Of a DNA stretch of 64,000 nucleotides, positions 35,046 to 44,435 are shown piece after piece; position 1 is the first letter of the stretch, and each line of letters opens with the position of its first letter. Made by a program: the position numbers and the translations under genes. The stretch is from Kribbella jiaozuonensis (GTDB taxonomy: Bacteria > Actinomycetota > Actinomycetes > Propionibacteriales > Kribbellaceae), in assembly GCF_005233875.1 (NCBI RefSeq), contig NZ_SZPZ01000001.1, forward strand, positions 806,001 through 870,000. Reading direction: 5' to 3'. The notes below the pieces were generated by a model. That model saw only the letters and a program-made list of their open reading frames with translations. It did no database searches and had not been told where the DNA came from.

Positions 35046-36368
35046 ATGGAGCGGAATCTCACAGCCGATCAGCTCGCGCTCTTCGAGAAGGAGTTCGCGT
35101 CGAACCCGCAGTACCGGGTGATGCAGAACGCCGTCACGCAGACGCCGGTCAACAGCATTGCCCTCGACCGTCAGGTCGTCACCTCGATCGACCATTCGGT
35201 GTCGAACCTTCTGGACGACTGGAAGGTGACGAACCAGAAGAAGAGCGGCCGGTGCTGGATGTTCGCCGGCCTGAACCTGCTCCGGGTCGGCGCGGCCGGG
35301 AAGCTCGGGGTCAAGGACTTCGAGTTCTCGCAGAACTACGTGCTGTTCTGGGACAAGTTCGAGCGGGCCAACTTCTTCCTCGAGGCGATGATCGAGACCG
35401 CCGACCGGGACGCCGACGACCGGACGGTGGCGCACCTGCTGTCCGACCCGATCAGTGACGGCGGCCAGTGGAACATGTTCATCGCGATCGTCCGCAAGCA
35501 CGGCCTGGTGCCGAAGTCGGCGATGCCGGAGACCGAGAGCTCGTCCGCGACGGCCCAGCTCAACGACGCGCTGCGCAAGCTGCTGCGCCAGGGTGCGCGC
35601 GACCTGCGCGCGCTCGAGGGTGACGAGGCCCGTCGCGAGCGCAAGCGCGAGATCCTCACCACCGTGCACCGGGTGCTGAGCATCCACCTCGGCACGCCGC
35701 CGCAGAAGTTCCTGTGGCAGTGGAAGGACTCCGACAAGGGCTTCCACCGCGACGGCTGGACCACTCCGCTCGAGTTCGCGGCGGAGTACGTGCAGCTGCC
35801 GGTCGACGACTACGTCTGCCTCGTCCACGACCCGCGCTCGACCAGCCCGGTCGGCAAGACCTTCACCGTCGACTACCTCGGCAACGTCATCGACGCCCCG
35901 CCGGTGGTCTACCTGAACGTCGAGATCGACCTGATGAAGCAGCTCACCCAGGACGCGATCGTCGGCGGCGAGCCGGTCTGGTTCGGCTGCGACGTCGGCA
36001 AGCAGATGAACTCCGACCTCGGCTTCTGGGACGCCAAGCTGTACGACTACGGCTCGGTCTACGACACCGAGTTCACGCTGGACAAGGCCGACCGGCTGGT
36101 CCACCACGAGACGCTGATGACGCACGCGATGCTGTTCACCGGTGTCGACCTGGTCGACGGCAAGCCGCGGCGCTGGCGGGTGGAGAACAGCTGGGGTGAC
36201 GAGAAGGCCGACAGCGGCTTCTGGACCATGAACGACTCGTGGTTCGGCGAGCACGTCTTCGAGATCGCCGTACGCCGTTCCGCGCTGCCGGCCGAGCTGC
36301 AGGCCCGTCTGGACGACGAGCCGATCGTGCTCCCGGCCTGGGACCCGATGGGCGCCCTAGCGGATTAG
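35046..36368 (+). CDS. C1-family aminopeptidase (PepC / bleomycin hydrolase)
   Basis: A 440-residue papain-fold cysteine aminopeptidase that acts on peptides in the cytoplasm. The catalytic Cys is in KKSGRCWMFAGLN (~residue 71), the His in LMTHAMLFTGV (~residue 358), and the Asn in RVENSWGDE (~residue 379). Length matches PepC. ATG 35046 follows TATACC by ten bases, so the mRNA would be nearly leaderless. The gene ends 12 bp inside the convergent hydrolase. Family members also inactivate bleomycin, but peptide turnover is the primary role. Confidence 0.95.
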   Translation: MERNLTADQLALFEKEFASNPQYRVMQNAVTQTPVNSIALDRQVVTSIDHSVSNLLDDWKVTNQKKSGRCWMFAGLNLLRVGAAGKLGVKDFEFSQNYVLFWDKFERANFFLEAMIETADRDADDRTVAHLLSDPISDGGQWNMFIAIVRKHGLVPKSAMPETESSSATAQLNDALRKLLRQGARDLRALEGDEARRERKREILTTVHRVLSIHLGTPPQKFLWQWKDSDKGFHRDGWTTPLEFAAEYVQLPVDDYVCLVHDPRSTSPVGKTFTVDYLGNVIDAPPVVYLNVEIDLMKQLTQDAIVGGEPVWFGCDVGKQMNSDLGFWDAKLYDYGSVYDTEFTLDKADRLVHHETLMTHAMLFTGVDLVDGKPRRWRVENSWGDEKADSGFWTMNDSWFGEHVFEIAVRRSALPAELQARLDDEPIVLPAWDPMGALAD

Positions 36369-37088
36369 TTCCAGCGCCTCGGCCGGACGCTCGAGGGTCG
36401 GCAGGTGGCCGGCCCACGGGAGGTGGATCCGTTCCACCGTCGGCAGCCGTTCGGCCAGGTAGTCCGCGCTGTTGGTGAAGAACGCGAAATCATGCGCGCC
36501 CGTGATCAGCCTCACGGGCGCGCTGATCTTTTCCGGCTCCACCGGGTACTCCTCGTTCTCGACGTCCCCGGCCGCGAGCTGTACGTCGTACGCACGCCGC
36601 TGCATGGTCCTGAGCAGCGCTCGCGCGTCGTCGTCCGCCTCCGGACCGATCCACCGCTGGACGGTGAGCTCGGTCGCGCCGGCGACATCTCCCGCTTCCA
36701 GCAGTTCGTTCTCCTCCGACCACAGCGCCCGCAGGTTGTCGTCGGGTACGACGTTGTCGGTCGGCGCGCACAGCAGCACGAGCCGGTTGAACCGCTCCGG
36801 CACGCGGCTGGCGACCTGCTGTACGACGTACCCGCCGTACGACGCTCCGACCGCGGTGACGGTCTCCACGCCCAGCTCGTCGAGCAGCGCGAGCACGTCG
36901 CCGGCATCGGAGTACTTCGCTCCCGGCTGCAGCGGGGTCTCGCCGTACCCGCGCAGGTCCAGCGTGATCACGCGGTGGTCCGCCTTGAGCTCATCGACCT
37001 GCTTGGCCCACATCCGCGCATCAGCCACGCCCGCGTGCACCAGGAGGAGATCGGGTCCGTCGCCGGCAACTGCGTGAGAAATCGTCAT
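36357..37088 (-). CDS. Alpha/beta-fold hydrolase
   Basis: A 243-residue hydrolase of the esterase/epoxide-hydrolase-like superfamily. The nucleophile elbow is VGASYGGYV (~residue 92), the acid is probably in ITGAHDFAF, and the His is in WAGHLPTLERP (~residue 230). LVHAGVADARMW forms the oxyanion region. Dehalogenases and lactonases share this outline, so the substrate is not known. The gene overlaps the C1 peptidase gene by 12 bp at its 3' end. Confidence 0.9.
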   Translation of the reverse strand: MTISHAVAGDGPDLLLVHAGVADARMWAKQVDELKADHRVITLDLRGYGETPLQPGAKYSDAGDVLALLDELGVETVTAVGASYGGYVVQQVASRVPERFNRLVLLCAPTDNVVPDDNLRALWSEENELLEAGDVAGATELTVQRWIGPEADDDARALLRTMQRRAYDVQLAAGDVENEEYPVEPEKISAPVRLITGAHDFAFFTNSADYLAERLPTVERIHLPWAGHLPTLERPAEALELIR

Positions 37089-37128
37089 GCCCGCACCCTG
37101 ACTGGTCGGGCGACGGGCTGCAAACCGA

Positions 37129-37857
37129 TTAGCGCATCCGGATGACGGTGAAGGCTTCGGCGTAGTGGTTGGGCGGGAAGCCGGCGGCGGTGGCCACGCG
37201 GTTGAAGTTGGCCCGGATGCCCTTGAGCAGGCCTTCGGGGTCGCGGTGCTGGCTGGTGTGGGACATCAGCGCGGCCAGCTTCTGGTCGAAGGTGTCGGTG
37301 ATGTCGACGTGGTGGTTGATGTCCGGGTGGTCCATCATCCACAGCTCGTCGACGTCCCAGGCCTCCTCGGCCACGTCGGTGTACGCGTATGGGTTGCCGG
37401 CCGCGGGGTAGAACGCCCGTACGGCGGCTTCGGCCGCGGCCAGGTGGTCCGGGTGGGAGACCTGGAGGCGGGACCACACGCGTTCGGGCGACTGCGTGAG
37501 CAGGCGTTGCGGCCGGACCGTGCGGATCACGCGGCTGATGTCGCGGACCAGCTCGAACGTCGGCTCGACCGCGCCGTCGGCGTACCCGAGGAAGTGCAGG
37601 TCGTGGACCCCGACGTGTTCCGCGGCGGCGGTCTGCTCGGTCCGTCGTACGGCGGGAATCTCGGCGCGATCACGCTCCGGCTCGAAGCCGCCGGCCTGAC
37701 CGTCCGTGACGATGCAGTAGTGCACGTCGATTCCGGCCTTGGTCCACACAGCGACCGTGCCGGCGCCGCCGAAGTCGATGTCGTCGGGGTGCGCGACCAC
37801 CACCAGCACCCGCTCGATTTCGCTGTCCGGTCGCGGATTCGCCTCAGGCACGGTCAC
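37129..37857 (-). CDS. PIG-L/LmbE-family deacetylase
   Basis: A 242-residue zinc-dependent deacetylase. The metal-binding AHPDD motif is at residues ~22-26 and a second site is in VSHPDHLAA (~residue 137). The family removes N-acetyl groups from sugars, as in mycothiol or GPI-type pathways, or from mycothiol conjugates. It is shorter than typical MshB, so an Mca-like or unrelated role is possible. It has a 25-bp divergent spacer to the serine-hydrolase gene. Confidence 0.9.
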   Translation of the reverse strand: MTVPEANPRPDSEIERVLVVVAHPDDIDFGGAGTVAVWTKAGIDVHYCIVTDGQAGGFEPERDRAEIPAVRRTEQTAAAEHVGVHDLHFLGYADGAVEPTFELVRDISRVIRTVRPQRLLTQSPERVWSRLQVSHPDHLAAAEAAVRAFYPAAGNPYAYTDVAEEAWDVDELWMMDHPDINHHVDITDTFDQKLAALMSHTSQHRDPEGLLKGIRANFNRVATAAGFPPNHYAEAFTVIRMR

Positions 37858-37882
37858 TCGGCGAGCCTATCCGTTTGCCTGG

Positions 37883-38971
37883 ATGGGCACAGTTGAATTC
37901 ATGGAGTTCGGTGGCACGTGCGATCCGCAGGACGCCGGCCTCGACCCGGACCTGCTGACACAAGCGATTGAGTTGATCGAGACCCGCGGAACGATCGCGC
38001 AGCTGTGCGTTGTCCGCGACGGTCGGGTGGTCGTCGATCGCTCCTTCGGGTGTCCACCGGACGCGTTGTTCTGGCTCTTCTCCGCAAGCAAGCCGTACCT
38101 CGCTGTGGTGATCCACCAGCTCGTCGAGTCCGGCCGGCTGCACCTGGACGACGCGGTCGCGGCGTACTGGCCGGAGTTCGGGGAGAACGGGAAGCGCGAG
38201 ATCACCGTCCGTCATGTCCTGCGGCACCGGTCCGGCGTGACGAACGCCGGCTCGTACGTCGGTGAGGTCCGCGCGATGACCGACTGGAACCGTTCGCTGC
38301 AGCGGATCGAGGAGACCAAGCCCCGCTGGCCGATCGGCACCGTCGCGTACAGCCCGCTCGCCTTCGGGTTCATCCTGAGCGAAGTCGCCCGGCGCTGCAG
38401 CGGCGTCCCGATCCACGAGCTGGTACGTCGGTTCGTCCTCGAGCCGCTCGGGGTCGCCGACACGTATCTCGGGTTGCCCGACGACCTGTGGGACCGGCAC
38501 GTGCCGATCCGTGCGACGGGTCCGCTCGGGCCGTTCATCCAGTCCGTGGTGAATCGGCGCAGTACGCGCGAGGCCGTCGTACCGGCGGCTGGGATGTCGA
38601 CGACGGCGCGGGATCTGGTCACGTTCTATCAGGCGTTGCTCGGCGGAGCGCTGCTGCGACCGGAGACGCTTGCGCTGGCGTGCGAGCCGAGCAGCGAAGG
38701 TGATGTGGACCGGACCGCGCGGGCGCCGATCCGTTGGTCGCAAGGGTTTCAGCTCGGTGGACCGCGGTGGATCGAGGGCGCGTCGACGTCGCTCGGATCG
38801 CTGAGCAGCCCGCGGACGTTCGGCCACAACGGGAGCAACTGCTGCATCGGGTGGGCCGACCCGGACCGCCAGATCGCGTACGCGTACCTGACCAACCGGG
38901 TCGGGCGTCCGACCGCCGACCTCACCCACCACGCTGCCGTCGCCGACAAGGTGCTCGAGGCCGCCGGCTAG
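37883..38971 (+). CDS. Beta-lactamase-family serine hydrolase (class C/esterase type)
   Basis: A 362-residue protein of the beta-lactamase/penicillin-binding family. The catalytic SxxK is in LFSASKPYL (~residue 63), the second motif YSP (YxN position) in [10 protein letters not shown], and [12 protein letters not shown] near the C terminus corresponds to the KTG-like loop. No signal peptide is seen, so it is probably a cytoplasmic esterase. The start is ATG 37883; ATG 37901, six codons on, is possible. TATCCG at ~37869 may be the -10 of a near-leaderless promoter. Confidence 0.9.
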   Translation: MGTVEFMEFGGTCDPQDAGLDPDLLTQAIELIETRGTIAQLCVVRDGRVVVDRSFGCPPDALFWLFSASKPYLAVVIHQLVESGRLHLDDAVAAYWPEFGENGKREITVRHVLRHRSGVTNAGSYVGEVRAMTDWNRSLQRIEETKPRWPIGTVAYSPLAFGFILSEVARRCSGVPIHELVRRFVLEPLGVADTYLGLPDDLWDRHVPIRATGPLGPFIQSVVNRRSTREAVVPAAGMSTTARDLVTFYQALLGGALLRPETLALACEPSSEGDVDRTARAPIRWSQGFQLGGPRWIEGASTSLGSLSSPRTFGHNGSNCCIGWADPDRQIAYAYLTNRVGRPTADLTHHAAVADKVLEAAG

Positions 38972-39576
38972 GCGAGTGCGGGCACCTGGAGCCGCTCGGT
39001 GATCACGTGGTCGACGATGCCGTACGACTTGGCACCTTCCGCCGTCAGCACGTGGTCCCGATCGGTGTCGTGCCGCAGCTGCTCGATCGTCTGCCCGGTG
39101 TGCCGCGCGAGAATCGACTCGACCTGGCCGCGGACCCGCACGACCTCGTCGGCCTGCAGAATCAGGTCCGGGATCGTGCCCCGGCCACTCGCCGCCGGCT
39201 GGTGCAGGACGATCCGCGCATGCGGCAGTACGGCGCGACGCCCGGCCGCACCCCCGGCCAGCAGGACCGCTCCGGCCGAGATCGCCTGCCCGACGCAGAA
39301 CGTGGCGACCGGCGACTGGATGTACTGCATGGTGTCGTAGATCGCGAGCATGGCGGTCATGTCGCCGCCCTCGCAGTTGATGTACAGGTTGATCTCCTGC
39401 TCGGGCTTGTCGACCTCGAGGTGCAGGAGCTGTGCGATCAGTGCGTTCGCGACGCCGGCGTCGATCGCCGTACCCAGGTAGATGATGCGCTCGCTGAGCA
39501 GGTGCGAGTAGACGTCCATGATCCGCTCGCCGCGAGGGTGCTGGGCGATCACGTTGGGGATCGTGTAGCTGCTCAT
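38968..39576 (-). CDS. clpP: ClpP-family serine protease (second of tandem pair)
   Basis: A 202-residue proteolytic subunit. The catalytic Ser is in [12 protein letters not shown] (Ser ~98), His in [10 protein letters not shown] (~residue 123), and the Asp region in [23 protein letters not shown]. It forms a tandem with the next gene, overlapping by 4 bp (ATGA). In Streptomyces such second clpP operons (clpP3 clpP4) are induced when the primary ClpP1P2 fails. No ClpX is adjacent. The tail overlaps the upstream hydrolase by 4 bp. Confidence 0.95.
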   Translation of the reverse strand: MSSYTIPNVIAQHPRGERIMDVYSHLLSERIIYLGTAIDAGVANALIAQLLHLEVDKPEQEINLYINCEGGDMTAMLAIYDTMQYIQSPVATFCVGQAISAGAVLLAGGAAGRRAVLPHARIVLHQPAASGRGTIPDLILQADEVVRVRGQVESILARHTGQTIEQLRHDTDRDHVLTAEGAKSYGIVDHVITERLQVPALA

Positions 39577-40172
39577 GCCGCTACCTCCTTCAGCTTCGGC
39601 ATGACCTGGTCGAACGACTCGACGATGTGGTCGATGAAGCCGTACGTGCGGGCCTGGTCGGCGGTGTACCAGTGGTCGTGCAGCGAGTCCTCGTGCACGG
39701 TCTCGAACGGCTGGCCGGTGTCGTCGGCGATCAGCCCGAGCACGGTGTCGCGGATGTGCCGCAGGTCGTTGGCCTGGATCTCGATCTCCACCGCGGAGCC
39801 GCCGATCCCGGCCGAGCCCTGGTGCATCAGGATGCGGGCGTGCCGGAGGGCGTAGCGCTTGCCCGGCGTACCGGCCGACAGCAGGAACTGCCCTGCGCTG
39901 CAGGCGAGCCCGATCGCCAGCGTCGACACGTCGCACGGCACCAGGCGCATCGCGTCGCGGATCGCGAGCATCGACGGCACCGAGCCGCCGGGCGAGTGGA
40001 TCCAGAACGCGATGTCGGTGTCCGGGTCCTCGGCCGCGAGCGTCATGATCTGGGTGGTCAGGAGGGTCCCGAGGTCGTCGTCGAGGGCTCGGTCCAGGAC
40101 GACGATCCGCTGCCCGAGCAACCGCTGCCGGGCAGTCTCGTTGAACAACGGCGCTTTCATGTCTTCTGCCAT
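39573..40172 (-). CDS. clpP: ClpP-family serine protease (first of tandem pair)
   Basis: A 199-residue ClpP subunit. The Ser is in [14 protein letters not shown] (Ser ~100), His in [11 protein letters not shown] (~126) and the Asp region in [23 protein letters not shown], which departs from the usual RDTERD. It starts at ATG 40172 and overlaps the second clpP by 4 bp; the two subunits probably form a mixed 14-mer. Upstream is a divergent spacer with inverted repeats. The unusual loop around the catalytic Asp may change peptide preference. Confidence 0.95.
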   Translation of the reverse strand: MAEDMKAPLFNETARQRLLGQRIVVLDRALDDDLGTLLTTQIMTLAAEDPDTDIAFWIHSPGGSVPSMLAIRDAMRLVPCDVSTLAIGLACSAGQFLLSAGTPGKRYALRHARILMHQGSAGIGGSAVEIEIQANDLRHIRDTVLGLIADDTGQPFETVHEDSLHDHWYTADQARTYGFIDHIVESFDQVMPKLKEVAA

Positions 40173-40212
40173 GTCATCCACCCTGACGCGGGCGGATCGC
40201 CGTACCCAGCTT

Positions 40213-40258
40213 TTCTGCTCACGGCAAGTCTGCCCACAGCAAAGCTGATGCTGTGGCA
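40213..40258. promoter_or_regulatory. Inverted repeats in the clpP upstream region
   Basis: TTCTGCT-CAC-GGCAAG (40213-40228) partly matches the TTCTGCC-N3-GGCAGAA site that I recall for the Streptomyces ClpP3P4 activator PopR. A second repeat, TGCCCACAGC and GCTGTGGCA (40231-40258), lies next to it. Either could control the tandem clpP genes and possibly the divergent gene at 40270. Confidence 0.4.
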
Positions 40259-40269
40259 GGCTCCTGCGG

Positions 40270-40626
40270 GTGATTCTGACTGACGACCTGTCCGAGCAGG
40301 AGCGGGTGCTGCTCGAGCTGACGGCGACCCCGGCGGCGACGCTGCTGGGAGCGGCGTCGATGATCCTGCGTACGACGCTGTTCAGCGAGGACCCGGCGAC
40401 CTGGGTGGACATGTGGCAGGCACGTCCCGACCTGGCCCGGATCGAGTGGTCGGACGGGCCGGAGCTGGCCGAGGTCGTCGCGCACCTCGCCGCGAAGGAC
40501 TACGAAGGCACGATCGAAGGCGTCCCGGGGCTGCGGATCACGTCGTACGACGACAACTCCGCCAAGCTGCTCTGGCTCGGCGCGGCCACCCCGGTCGTGC
40601 TCCACCTCACCCGCCAACTCTCCTAG
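40270..40626 (+). CDS. Hypothetical protein, ~118 residues
   Basis: A GTG-start reading frame giving a compact acidic protein (DDLSEQERVLLEL, then ITSYDDNSAKLLWLG, VVLHLTRQLS). It lies divergent to clpP and 41 bp before pcrA. A frame on the other strand covers the same bases, but this one has a believable protein composition and ends just before pcrA. No family is recognised. Confidence 0.55.
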   Translation: MILTDDLSEQERVLLELTATPAATLLGAASMILRTTLFSEDPATWVDMWQARPDLARIEWSDGPELAEVVAHLAAKDYEGTIEGVPGLRITSYDDNSAKLLWLGAATPVVLHLTRQLS

Positions 40627-40667
40627 CTTTCGGTAACTGTCGGCGGGAGCGCCTAAGGTGTTGAGTG

Positions 40668-42983
40668 ATGACTACGCTGTTCTCGCCTGATGAGCTCCCA
40701 GTGCCGCTGGAGGAGCCGAAGACGTCCCGGACCGACCCGGATTCGCTGCTCGAGGGGCTGAATCCGCAGCAGCGCGCGGCCGTGGTGCACAGCGGCAAGC
40801 CGCTGCTGGTGGTGGCCGGTGCGGGCTCGGGCAAGACCCGGGTGCTGACCCGGCGGATCGCCTACCTGCTGGCGGCCCGCGACGCGCACCCCGGGTCGAT
40901 CCTGGCGATCACGTTCACCAACAAGGCCGCCGCGGAGATGCGCGAGCGGGTGGTCGAGCTGGTCGGGCCGCGGGCGAAGCTGATGTGGGTCTCGACGTTC
41001 CACAGCTCGTGTGTGCGGATCCTCCGCCGCGACATCAAGCGGTTCGGGATCAGCTCGACGTTCTCGATCTACGACGACACCGACTCGCGCCGGCTGATGA
41101 CGCTGGTCTGCCGCGAGCTCGACCTCGACGTCAAGCGGTACAACCCGCGCGCCGTGCTGAACTGGATCAGCACCCAGAAGAACGAGCTGATCGACCACGA
41201 GACGGCGGCGGCGAAGGCCGAGAACCATCTCGAGGAGACGTACGCCGAGTGCTACCGGACCTACCAGGAGCGCCTCGCGCAAGCGAACGCGCTGGACTTC
41301 GACGACCTGCTGATGACCACGGTCAACCTGCTGCAGGCCTTCCCCGAGGTCCGTGAGTACTACCGCCGCCGCTTCCGTCACGTGCTCGTCGACGAGTACC
41401 AGGACACCAACCACGCGCAGTACACGCTGATCCGCGAGCTCTGCGGTGAGGACCCGGCGGACTACAACGGACCGACGGCACCGGCGGCCGAGCTGATGGT
41501 GGTCGGCGACTCCGACCAGTCGATCTACGCGTTCCGCGGCGCGACGATCCGCAACATCCTCGCGTTCGAAGAGGATTTCGCCGGCGCCGAGACGATCCTG
41601 CTCGAGCAGAACTACCGCTCCACCCAGACGATCCTGTCCGCGGCCAACGCGGTGATCGCCCGCAACGAGGGCCGGATGGCGAAGAACCTCTGGTCCGACC
41701 AGGGCCAGGGCGAGCAGATCGCGGTGTACGTCGCCGACAACGAGCACGACGAGGCGCAGTTCGTCGCCGACGAGATCGACCGGCTCACCGACGCCGACGG
41801 GATCAAGCCGTCCGACGTCGCGGTCTTCTACCGGACCAACGCGCAATCGCGGGTCTTCGAAGAGGTCTTCATCCGCACCGGCCATCCGTACAAGGTCGTC
41901 GGCGGCGTCCGGTTCTACGAGCGCAAGGAGGTCCGCGACGCGCTCGCGTACCTGCGCGTGCTGACGAACCCGGAGGACACCGTCTCGCTGCGCCGGATCA
42001 TGAACGAGCCGAAGCGCGGGATCGGCGACCGGGCCGAGGCGGCGATCGAGGCGCTGGCGGCCCGTGACCGGATCTCGTTCGCGGCCGCGATGCGCCGGGC
42101 CGAGGACGCACCGGCGATGGCATCGCGCTCGGTGAACGCCGTACAGGCCTTCGTGGACATCCTCGACGAGCTGACCGCGATGGTCGACTCGGGAGCTCCG
42201 CCGGACGACATCCTCGACGTCGCGCTGCACCGCTCGGGGTACTACGAGACGCTCCAGAAATCCCCGGATCCGCAGGACGAGACCCGCCTGGAGAACCTGG
42301 ACGAGTTCATCTCGGTCGCGCGCGAGTTCGTCGAGGAGCGGACCGCGGCCGGTGAAGCCGCCGATCTGCAGGCGTTCCTCGAGGGGGTCGCGCTGGTCGC
42401 CGACGCGGACCAGATCCCGGACGCGGCGACCGACGGTGTGGTCACGCTGATGACGCTGCACACCGCGAAGGGCCTGGAGTTCCCGGTCGTGTTCCTGACC
42501 GGCATGGAGGACGGCGTCTTCCCGCACTCGCGTTCGCTGACCGATCTGAAGGAGCTCGAGGAGGAGCGCCGGCTCGCGTACGTCGGCATCACCCGCGCCC
42601 GGCAGCGGCTGGCGATCTCGCGGGCTGCGGTGCGTTCGGCGTACGGCGCTCCGCAGCACAACCCGCCGTCGCGGTTCCTCGAGGAGATCCCAGGCGAGCT
42701 GCTCGACTGGCGGCGCGACGAGTCCGCGATCACCCGCTGGTCCGGCACCGGGACGGTCCGCGGCAGCGGCATCCCGAGCCGGTACGAGCCGGCCCGCCGC
42801 AGCGCCTCCGACAAGCCGGTGATCAGTCTCAACCCGGGCGACCGCGTCGTACACGACACGTTCGGGATGGGCACGGTCGTCGTGGTCCGGGGCGAAGGTC
42901 AGCAGGCCCAGGCCGATATCGACTTCGGCTCCGAAGGCGTCAAGCGCCTGCTGCTCCGGTACGCGCCGGTGGAGAAGATCTGA
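40668..42983 (+). CDS. pcrA: UvrD/PcrA-type ATP-dependent DNA helicase
   Basis: A 771-residue SF1 helicase for repair and replication-fork rescue. Motif I is AGAGSGKTRVL (~residue 45), motif II is DEYQDTNHAQ, Ia QQRAAV near the N terminus, QSIYAFRGA, LEQNYRSTQ, TLHTAKGLEFPVV, and VGITRARQRL complete the series. The C-terminal GDRVVHDTFGMGTVVVV is the PcrA/UvrD tail that contacts RNA polymerase. Start ATG 40668. No co-transcribed gene is obvious. Confidence 0.97.
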   Translation: MTTLFSPDELPVPLEEPKTSRTDPDSLLEGLNPQQRAAVVHSGKPLLVVAGAGSGKTRVLTRRIAYLLAARDAHPGSILAITFTNKAAAEMRERVVELVGPRAKLMWVSTFHSSCVRILRRDIKRFGISSTFSIYDDTDSRRLMTLVCRELDLDVKRYNPRAVLNWISTQKNELIDHETAAAKAENHLEETYAECYRTYQERLAQANALDFDDLLMTTVNLLQAFPEVREYYRRRFRHVLVDEYQDTNHAQYTLIRELCGEDPADYNGPTAPAAELMVVGDSDQSIYAFRGATIRNILAFEEDFAGAETILLEQNYRSTQTILSAANAVIARNEGRMAKNLWSDQGQGEQIAVYVADNEHDEAQFVADEIDRLTDADGIKPSDVAVFYRTNAQSRVFEEVFIRTGHPYKVVGGVRFYERKEVRDALAYLRVLTNPEDTVSLRRIMNEPKRGIGDRAEAAIEALAARDRISFAAAMRRAEDAPAMASRSVNAVQAFVDILDELTAMVDSGAPPDDILDVALHRSGYYETLQKSPDPQDETRLENLDEFISVAREFVEERTAAGEAADLQAFLEGVALVADADQIPDAATDGVVTLMTLHTAKGLEFPVVFLTGMEDGVFPHSRSLTDLKELEEERRLAYVGITRARQRLAISRAAVRSAYGAPQHNPPSRFLEEIPGELLDWRRDESAITRWSGTGTVRGSGIPSRYEPARRSASDKPVISLNPGDRVVHDTFGMGTVVVVRGEGQQAQADIDFGSEGVKRLLLRYAPVEKI

Positions 42984-43091
42984 GTCGGTAAGGCAAGTCC
43001 GCGTCAACCTTTCGGACGTTTGCGTTGCATCTGCGCCGGAGATTGAGACAATCAAGGATCTTCGGCCCCCTCCCCGGAAGTGTCCTCCCTC

Positions 43092-43652
43092 ATGTCCAAG
43101 TCGGCTGGCAACAACCGCCGGATCATTCTGGCGGGGGCCAATCCTGGGCTGCGGCTGTTCGACGAGAACGGCAAGGTGACGGCGTACGCCTCGATCTGGA
43201 TGGTCGACTGGTCCATCCGCGGCTCGGGGACGGCGGTCGTGCTCTGGTTCGACGGGATCGTCCGGGTGGTCTCCGAAGACGTCGACCTCGCCTCCTGGCT
43301 GGAGCGGTACTTCGTCCGCTCATTCCTCGAGGTACAAGGGCTGCCGTGGCACGAGCCGGCCGTCGAGCGGGACCTGGTCCAGGTCTCGATGAACCTCGCC
43401 GACGGGCTGAGCGCGAAGGCGGCCGACATCCAGATCGAGATGGGCGGCGTACTCGACCGGCGGCTGTTCGCGACCGACAACTTCCAGTTGGCCGAGGGCA
43501 ACCACAGTCTGAGCCTGGTGATCGCGCCGGTCCGGTCGGCGACGGTCTCGATCGGCGGTGCGTCGGTGCCGGGGTTCGTGCAGGTCGACGGGTCGCCGGA
43601 CAAGCCCGGCTCGTCCGCGTTCCTGACCACCGCCGAAGTCTGGCAGCGCTGA
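43092..43652 (+). CDS. Conserved hypothetical protein
   Basis: A 186-residue protein starting at ATG 43092 (four codons earlier at 43080 is possible). Segments such as RIILAGANPGLRLFDENG, WMVDWSIRGSGTAVVLWFDG and NHSLSLVIAPVRSATVSIGG suggest a beta-rich fold. It resembles hypothetical proteins of actinobacteria but I cannot name it. It ends 17 bp before the TetR start. Confidence 0.75.
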   Translation: MSKSAGNNRRIILAGANPGLRLFDENGKVTAYASIWMVDWSIRGSGTAVVLWFDGIVRVVSEDVDLASWLERYFVRSFLEVQGLPWHEPAVERDLVQVSMNLADGLSAKAADIQIEMGGVLDRRLFATDNFQLAEGNHSLSLVIAPVRSATVSIGGASVPGFVQVDGSPDKPGSSAFLTTAEVWQR

Positions 43653-43655
43653 CCC

Positions 43656-43668
43656 CTTACGCTGTACG
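43656..43668. promoter_or_regulatory. Degenerate TetR operator next to the regulator start
   Basis: CTTACGCTGTACG matches 10 of 13 positions of the tandem operators at 44381. It ends just before ATG 43670, so weak autoregulation is possible. Confidence 0.35.
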
Positions 43669-43669
43669 A

Positions 43670-44353
43670 ATGGCAAGTCAGGCGCCGGTACCACGCGTAC
43701 CGCTGAGCCGGGACCGGGTACTGCGGGCTGCGGTCGAGCTCGCCGACGCCGACGGTCTCGACGCTGTCACGATGCGCCGGATCGGTGAAGCGCTCGGCGC
43801 CGAGGCGATGTCGCTGTACTACCACGTCGCCAACAAGAACGACCTCCTCGACGGCATTGTCGACGTACTGATGGCCGAGCTCAACGAGGCCGTCGATCGC
43901 CTGGTCGTGGTCAACGACTGGAAGGCCGCGATGCGGTACCGCATCCTCACCGCGCGGGCCGTGATGCTCCGGCACCCGTGGGCGCCACGCCTGCTGGAGA
44001 GCCGTACGACGATGCGCCCGGCGGTCGTGATCTACCACGACCGGCTCGTCGGGCTGATGCGGTCGGGCGGGTTCTCGTACGACCTCGCCCACCACGCCCT
44101 GCACGCGCTCGGCAGCCGGGCACTCGGCTTCAGCCAGGAACTGTTCGACCCGGGGAACGCCGCCCCGGACCCGGACGCCGACGCCCGGATGCTCGCCGAC
44201 CTGGCCGCGCAGGTGCCGAACCTGGCCGGCATGCTCGCCGAGGTCGCGCACGACGACCCCGACTCGACGATCGGCTGGTGCGACGACCAGGAGGAGTTCG
44301 AGTTCGCCCTCGACCTGATCCTCGACGGCCTCGACCGGCTCGCCTCCCGCTAG
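43670..44353 (+). CDS. TetR/AcrR-family transcriptional regulator
   Basis: A 227-residue regulator. The HTH is LSRDRVLRAAVELADADGLD followed by VTMRRIGEALGAEAMSLYYHV and NKNDLLDGIVD. The C-terminal domain resembles TetR_C-type ligand-binding domains with a GFSYDLAHHALHALGS helix. The start is ATG 43670. The next gene, a dehydrogenase, is separated by three copies of a palindrome that is almost certainly its operator, and a fourth imperfect copy lies at its own start. Confidence 0.93.
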   Translation: MASQAPVPRVPLSRDRVLRAAVELADADGLDAVTMRRIGEALGAEAMSLYYHVANKNDLLDGIVDVLMAELNEAVDRLVVVNDWKAAMRYRILTARAVMLRHPWAPRLLESRTTMRPAVVIYHDRLVGLMRSGGFSYDLAHHALHALGSRALGFSQELFDPGNAAPDPDADARMLADLAAQVPNLAGMLAEVAHDDPDSTIGWCDDQEEFEFALDLILDGLDRLASR

Positions 44354-44380
44354 AACCCTTCGCCCGACCCCTTGACGTTT

Positions 44381-44425
44381 CTTACGCCGTAAGTCAGCCT
44401 TACGACGTAAGACTTACAACGTAAG
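44381..44425. promoter_or_regulatory. Three tandem TetR-type operators (CTTACGnCGTAAG)
   Basis: CTTACGCCGTAAG at 44381-44393, CTTACGACGTAAG at 44399-44411 and CTTACAACGTAAG at 44413-44425. Each is a 6-1-6 palindrome; the first and second are perfect apart from the centre. They cover the promoter of the dehydrogenase at 44436, with TTGACG at 44372-44377 beside them. Confidence 0.88.
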
Positions 44426-44435
44426 GGGCGGGATC

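Noticed and set aside
34014..36254. A 746-codon minus-strand frame across the permease, S18 and C1 peptidase genes
   Set aside because: It runs antisense to two well-supported genes and includes S18 only out of frame; it has no domain character.
40653..43055. An 800-codon open frame on the minus strand opposite pcrA
   Set aside because: It is the shadow of a strongly conserved helicase; its composition (Arg, Asp, Val, Leu rich) is typical of antisense frames in GC-rich genes and no motif is present.
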